The notes under the pieces: generated by a model
Seen by the model: the letters and a program-made list of their open reading frames with translations, nothing else
Databases searched by the model: none
Told to the model about the DNA's origin: nothing
Shown here: positions 60,367 through 64,000 of the stretch, piece after piece
Position numbering within the stretch: the stretch's first letter is position 1
Layout: every line of letters starts with the position of its first letter
Translations under genes and position numbers: made by a program
DNA from: CAXBNB01 sp049115735
Lineage (GTDB): Bacteria > Bacteroidota > Bacteroidia > Cytophagales > Cyclobacteriaceae
NCBI GenBank assembly: GCA_049115735.1
Contig: JAGDZP010000021.1
Coordinates: forward strand, 62,001-126,000
Direction: 5' to 3'
DNA length: 64,000 bases

Positions 60367-61590
60367 TTATTTAAATGCAGATATACCAGTGATCTCCTGT
60401 CCCAAAATAAGCAAATGGATGTCATGCGTGCCCTCATAGGTAACTACGGATTCCAGATTCATCATGTGTCTCATCATTGGAAATTCCCCCGTAATACCCA
60501 TGCCACCATGTATTTGTCGCGCCTCTCTGGCTATGTTCAGTGCCACTTCCACAGAGTTTCTTTTGGCCATAGAAATTTGCGAGGTGGTAGCAGAGCCTTC
60601 ATCCATCATCTTTCCGAGCTTCCAGTTTAGAAGCTGGGTTTTGGTGATTTCTGTCAACATCTCAGAAAGCTTTTTTTGAATCAACTGAAATGAAGCGATA
60701 GGTTTATCAAATTGAATCCTTTGTTTAGAGTATTTGAGCGCTGAATCATAGCAATCCATTGCCGCTCCAATAGCACCCCATGCGATTCCGTATCTTGCAG
60801 AATCCAGGCAATTCATAGGTGCACCCAGGCCGCTTTTGCCCGGCAGTAGATTTTCTTTGGGCACTTTCACATTATCAAAAACCAACTCGCCGGTGCAGCT
60901 TGCCCTCAACGACCATTTTCCTTGCGTCTCTGGTGTTGAGAAACCTTCCATGCCCCGCTCCACAATGAGCCCATGGATTCTTCCATCTTCATTTTTTGCC
61001 CAGATTACCGCTATGTCGGCATGTGGGGCATTCGAAATCCACATTTTCGCTCCATTCAGGAGATAGTGGTCTCCCATATCCTTGAATCGTGTGACCATTC
61101 CGGCGGGGTTACTGCCATAATCAGGTTCTGTTAACCCGAAACACCCCAACATTTCACCGGATGCTAGTTTTGGTAGATATTTTCTTTTCTGCTCTTCAGA
61201 ACCAAAATTGAATATTGGAAACATAACAAGAGAACCTTGTACAGAGGCTGTTGATCGCATTCCGGAATCCCCGCGCTCGATCTCCTGCATGATGAGCCCA
61301 TAGGAAATGTAGTCTAATCCACCTCCGCCATATTCTACAGGAATTGTTGGTCCAAAGGCCCCAACCTCTCCAAACTTCTTCACTATTTCGGTTGGGAAGT
61401 GATTTCTTTCAGCCCAGTCCTCTATGGATGGGCTTATTTCCTTCTTGACAAAAGACCTAATAGAACTTCTTATCAAAAGATGTTCTTCAGTCAGTAAGTC
61501 ATCTACGGCATAAAAATCTGGAGATTCAAAGCTATCCTGACCTCTATTTGATCCGGAACTGGAAGTGTTATTAGATTCTTTTTCACTCAT
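60367..61590 (-). CDS. Acyl-CoA dehydrogenase, glutaryl-CoA dehydrogenase-like
   Basis: 407 residues of the FAD-dependent acyl-CoA dehydrogenase family. The middle domain has GCFGLTEPDYGSNPAGMVTRF and NGAKMWISNAPHADIAVIWA. The catalytic base is Glu386 in TYEGTHDIHLLILGQEITG, in the position used by glutaryl- and isobutyryl-type enzymes. GMRSTASVQGSLVM is a block shared with glutaryl-CoA dehydrogenase, which makes crotonyl-CoA in lysine and tryptophan breakdown. Cytoplasmic. Cotranscribed with the DUF2306 gene. Confidence 0.9.
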   Translation of the reverse strand: MSEKESNNTSSSGSNRGQDSFESPDFYAVDDLLTEEHLLIRSSIRSFVKKEISPSIEDWAERNHFPTEIVKKFGEVGAFGPTIPVEYGGGGLDYISYGLIMQEIERGDSGMRSTASVQGSLVMFPIFNFGSEEQKRKYLPKLASGEMLGCFGLTEPDYGSNPAGMVTRFKDMGDHYLLNGAKMWISNAPHADIAVIWAKNEDGRIHGLIVERGMEGFSTPETQGKWSLRASCTGELVFDNVKVPKENLLPGKSGLGAPMNCLDSARYGIAWGAIGAAMDCYDSALKYSKQRIQFDKPIASFQLIQKKLSEMLTEITKTQLLNWKLGKMMDEGSATTSQISMAKRNSVEVALNIAREARQIHGGMGITGEFPMMRHMMNLESVVTYEGTHDIHLLILGQEITGISAFK

Positions 61591-61740
61591 TTTTTGGTTA
61601 ATTGTGTTCTAAACAAAAATACCTCAAAGGCTACTAATAGTGTGCAATAAGATCAAAATCCGAATATAATTCGCAATTTTGCTATTGAAAGTCGATTGTT
61701 GATGTAAAAATTAAATTGACTAATTTTCGATTTCGAAGAG

Positions 61741-63585
61741 ATGAAAAGGAAAGCTTCATTCATATTGATTGCCATGGCGTTGTTAGGCAATACGCTTCTT
61801 GCCCAAAAGGGCGTGCTGAAGAAATCCTATTTCGATGAGGCACGTGAAGTGGTAAAAGAGCAGTATTATGTGAACGATACCATCGCCAACAAACTGGAAG
61901 GAAAATACACTTCCTTTTTCCTTTCAGGAAAAACTAAATCAGAAGGGCACTATAGCAACAATGAAGCTTCCGGTCCCTGGAAATATTATTTTGAAAATGG
62001 GAAGCCCAAAATGTCCGGCTCTTTTGAAAAAGGCAAAAGCACCGGCAATTGGATCTATTACTTTGAGCATGGAGGCAAACGGTCAGAAGGTTTGCTAGAA
62101 GACAACAAGAAGGCAGGTGAATGGCTATATTATTTCGAGAATGGAAAAGCAAAGAGCCGAGGTGAATATGTAAATGATGTACGCCAGGGTATATGGAATT
62201 ATTTCTACGAGGATGAAGAACTTAAGGCACAAGCATATTACAAAGAAGGAGTAGGAAATTACACAGAGTTTTACCCTTCCGGGAAACTGAAAATGCAAGG
62301 CTTGAACAAAAATGGAAGAAGCGATAGCCTCTGGACCTACTATTATGAAACGGGGGAAAGGCTGGCTGAAGGCTACTACAAGGTTGGTTTGAAGACCGGT
62401 CCATGGAAGTATTATTATAAAGGTGGTACACTTTCCTCTGAAGGTGGATATGATCAGGGGAATGCTATAGGCAACTGGATCTATTATTACGAGGACGGTT
62501 CGAAAAGTGCGGAAGGTCTACAGAAGCATGGCCAGAAGGACGGCTATTGGAATCTCTACTTTCAGTCGGGAGAGATAAAGGGAACGGGAGAATACGAAGA
62601 GGGCACAGGGCCCTATAAGGAATATTACAGCAGTGGCAAAGTTCGCGTGGTAGGATTTTTCAGAAGAGGTCTAAGTGACGGGCTTTGGACCTACTACGAT
62701 GAAAATGGCGATATAGAAGGGGTGGCGGAGTACAAAAAAGGTGTAGGGGACTACATAGGATACTATAATGATGGCACAAAGAAAATGGAGGGCCAAGTAG
62801 CCAATGACAAGAAAATAGGCGAATGGAAGTTATACAAAAAAAATGGGCAGTTGGCCGGAACCTATTTCCCATTGTATGAAGAAGAGCAGCCAGTCTTTCT
62901 CAGTGCAGAATCCATCAATGAGTCCTCAGATTTTAGAAAGAGATACGACAAACCTGAATACCGGTTTAAGAGCAAACAGTTGAGATATTTTTCTCCGGTG
63001 ATCAACGAATACAAAGGCGTGATTTTCTCTACTAACCCCTTGTTCACCTCGATTGGTAGGCTACCATTCAGCCTGGAGTACTATATGCAAGAGAGGTTGG
63101 GCTATGAGCTGTCCTATACGCTTCACAGATATCCATTTTTTGATAAGGAAGCAGATATTGAACTGAATGAGATTTATAAGAGGGGGCATTCGATCAGCTT
63201 TAGGCAAAAATTCTATAGCCCTGATCGGTCTTATGGTATGCTTTATTTTGCGCATGAAGTTGGGTATCAGCATATGTCAAATCATGTAAAAACCCTGGAT
63301 GTGGTAAACGCTGGAGAATTGGCGAATGTAAATTCAACTGAGTCGAGATATCACTATGGTGTAGTAGTTGGTTCCAGGATTATGAGGAATCCTGGTAATG
63401 CTGGATTCGGGATTGACATTTTTGCAGGTGTTGGCATTGGTAGTCGGGTCTACCGCAAAAACTACACTGACCCGGCCTACGATCAATACTTCGAAAAGCT
63501 GAACAAATCTAAGACCTACTTCCCAATCATCTTTGGTGTGACTTTCGGGTATTTGGGTACAAAGAAGCGGGAGTATTATCCCTGA
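61741..63585 (+). CDS. Exported MORN/YwqK-like repeat protein with beta-rich C-terminus
   Basis: 614 residues with a signal peptide at about 1-21 (ending TLLAQ). Residues about 38-380 hold about a dozen or more tandem units of some 23-25 residues of the form G-x-W-x-Y-Y-F/Y-x-x-G-x-x-x-x-x-G-x-Y, for example GPWKYYFENGKPKMSGSFEK and GNWIYYFEHGGKRSEG. These are MORN-type repeats like those of the YwqK antitoxin-like family. The last 230 residues (FSLEYYMQERLGYELSYTLH, HYGVVVGSRIMRN, GFGIDIFAGVGIGSRVYRK, FPIIFGVTFGYLG) alternate like membrane beta-strands. A surface or outer-membrane place is inference. Confidence 0.85.
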   Translation: MKRKASFILIAMALLGNTLLAQKGVLKKSYFDEAREVVKEQYYVNDTIANKLEGKYTSFFLSGKTKSEGHYSNNEASGPWKYYFENGKPKMSGSFEKGKSTGNWIYYFEHGGKRSEGLLEDNKKAGEWLYYFENGKAKSRGEYVNDVRQGIWNYFYEDEELKAQAYYKEGVGNYTEFYPSGKLKMQGLNKNGRSDSLWTYYYETGERLAEGYYKVGLKTGPWKYYYKGGTLSSEGGYDQGNAIGNWIYYYEDGSKSAEGLQKHGQKDGYWNLYFQSGEIKGTGEYEEGTGPYKEYYSSGKVRVVGFFRRGLSDGLWTYYDENGDIEGVAEYKKGVGDYIGYYNDGTKKMEGQVANDKKIGEWKLYKKNGQLAGTYFPLYEEEQPVFLSAESINESSDFRKRYDKPEYRFKSKQLRYFSPVINEYKGVIFSTNPLFTSIGRLPFSLEYYMQERLGYELSYTLHRYPFFDKEADIELNEIYKRGHSISFRQKFYSPDRSYGMLYFAHEVGYQHMSNHVKTLDVVNAGELANVNSTESRYHYGVVVGSRIMRNPGNAGFGIDIFAGVGIGSRVYRKNYTDPAYDQYFEKLNKSKTYFPIIFGVTFGYLGTKKREYYP

Positions 63586-63781
63586 TTTGGTTTGAGTCTG
63601 TAGCTGTGGGCTCATCCATTTTGAGGCATTGCTGGTGTTCTTCACAAAAAATACGGATTACAGTCTAGCAGTATAAAAAACCTAATGAATCCGATAATCA
63701 ATGAGGTAAAATTTCATAAATCCTCCCTGCATAGTCCTATGCAATTATAGTTTCCTTTATTTGCACTCTAAAATTCAAAGA

Positions 63782-64000
63782 TTGACTGAAAAGACCCTAA
63801 AATATAAGCTCAAACCAGAGATTGCTTTTGATCAGGCCAATTTCGATGGATTTATGAAGAGAAAACTAGCAGATGGCGCTTCTTATCAATTGCTAAAAAG
63901 GTCTATTGATGCGAGGGGAAGAAAAGTGATGGTGAATGTGGAGGTTGGCACTTTCGAAGGAGTTAACAACCCATTTCAGCCATCCTACCAATCTCCCGAT
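63782..64000 (+). CDS. FAD-dependent oxidoreductase (COG2509-like), 3'-truncated by window edge
   Basis: 73 codons are visible from a TTG start (no ATG is available upstream in frame) to the window edge. The start reads LTEKTLKYKLKPEIAFDQAN, then FMKRKLADGASYQLLKRSID and ARGRKVMVNVEVGTFEG. This is the N-terminal ferredoxin-like segment of COG2509 uncharacterised NAD(P)/FAD-dependent dehydrogenases, where the LKRSIDAR motif is typical. The FAD-binding domain would lie outside the window. Confidence 0.65.
   Translation, partial: MTEKTLKYKLKPEIAFDQANFDGFMKRKLADGASYQLLKRSIDARGRKVMVNVEVGTFEGVNNPFQPSYQSPD

Noticed and set aside
61850..62880. CRISPR-like periodicity
   Set aside because: The spacing comes from coding MORN-type repeats; the DNA units are too diverged to be CRISPR repeats.

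Overview
The window looks like chromosome from a marine-type member of the Bacteroidota, most likely order Cytophagales. The evidence is a SusC/SusD pair under an ECF sigma factor/FecR couple, -7 boxes of the Bacteroidota form TAnnTTTG, few clear Shine-Dalgarno sites, many lipoproteins, GIN-domain (DUF2807) proteins, and moderate GC. No rRNA, tRNA, CRISPR array, transposase or phage gene was recognised. The assignment to order is inference from gene content.

Layout. 1-9.1 kb: 5'-truncated GAF-domain protein, a DUF4143 ATPase headed by a perfect palindrome, tag plus an M28 peptidase, an unknown exported protein, a peroxiredoxin, a GC-richer hairpin-rich gap that may hold a structured RNA, and gpmI. 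9.1-31 kb: a polysaccharide-utilisation region. It has sigma factor, FecR, SusC and SusD, followed on the same strand by an RraA-like protein, an enolase-superfamily dehydratase, a mannonate-dehydratase-like protein, a glycoside-hydrolase-like protein and L-rhamnose mutarotase. Around these lie a GH20 hexosaminidase, three sulfatases, a DUF1961 protein and a CDGSH protein. A lipoprotein amidohydrolase follows at 31.2-32.3 kb. Several sugar-acid enzymes that are usually cytoplasmic carry Tat or Sec signals, so some sugar conversion may happen in the periplasm. The substrate cannot be fixed from sequence; a sulfated glycan with rhamnose and/or hexosamine is the best guess.

32-38.6 kb: a class IV aminotransferase, a GIN-domain lipoprotein, a Gfo/Idh/MocA oxidoreductase, and a 1000-residue ThuA/sugar-dehydrogenase/PKD/cytochrome c lipoprotein. 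38.7-45.2 kb: the most notable system, a complete six-gene ebo cluster (eboA to eboF) in one tight minus-strand run. It belongs to a family linked to secondary-metabolite handling in cyanobacteria and some other bacteria, with no settled biochemical function. 45.3-51.8 kb: exported DinB-like protein, Tat-type oxidoreductase, an SGNH hydrolase and a truncated near-copy of its 3' end about 3 kb away, with a membrane protein and a DKNYY lipoprotein between them, then a second GIN protein.

51.8-57.6 kb: a tetR-ABC-HlyD-TolC export operon whose ABC subunit keeps Walker A but has lost nearly every other catalytic motif. 57.8-64 kb: voltage-gated K+ channel with a zinc-ribbon tail, MsrA lipoprotein, glutaryl-CoA-dehydrogenase-like enzyme with a DUF2306 protein, a repeat protein with about a dozen MORN-like units and a beta-rich C-terminus, and the 5' end of a COG2509-type FAD-dependent protein running off the window.
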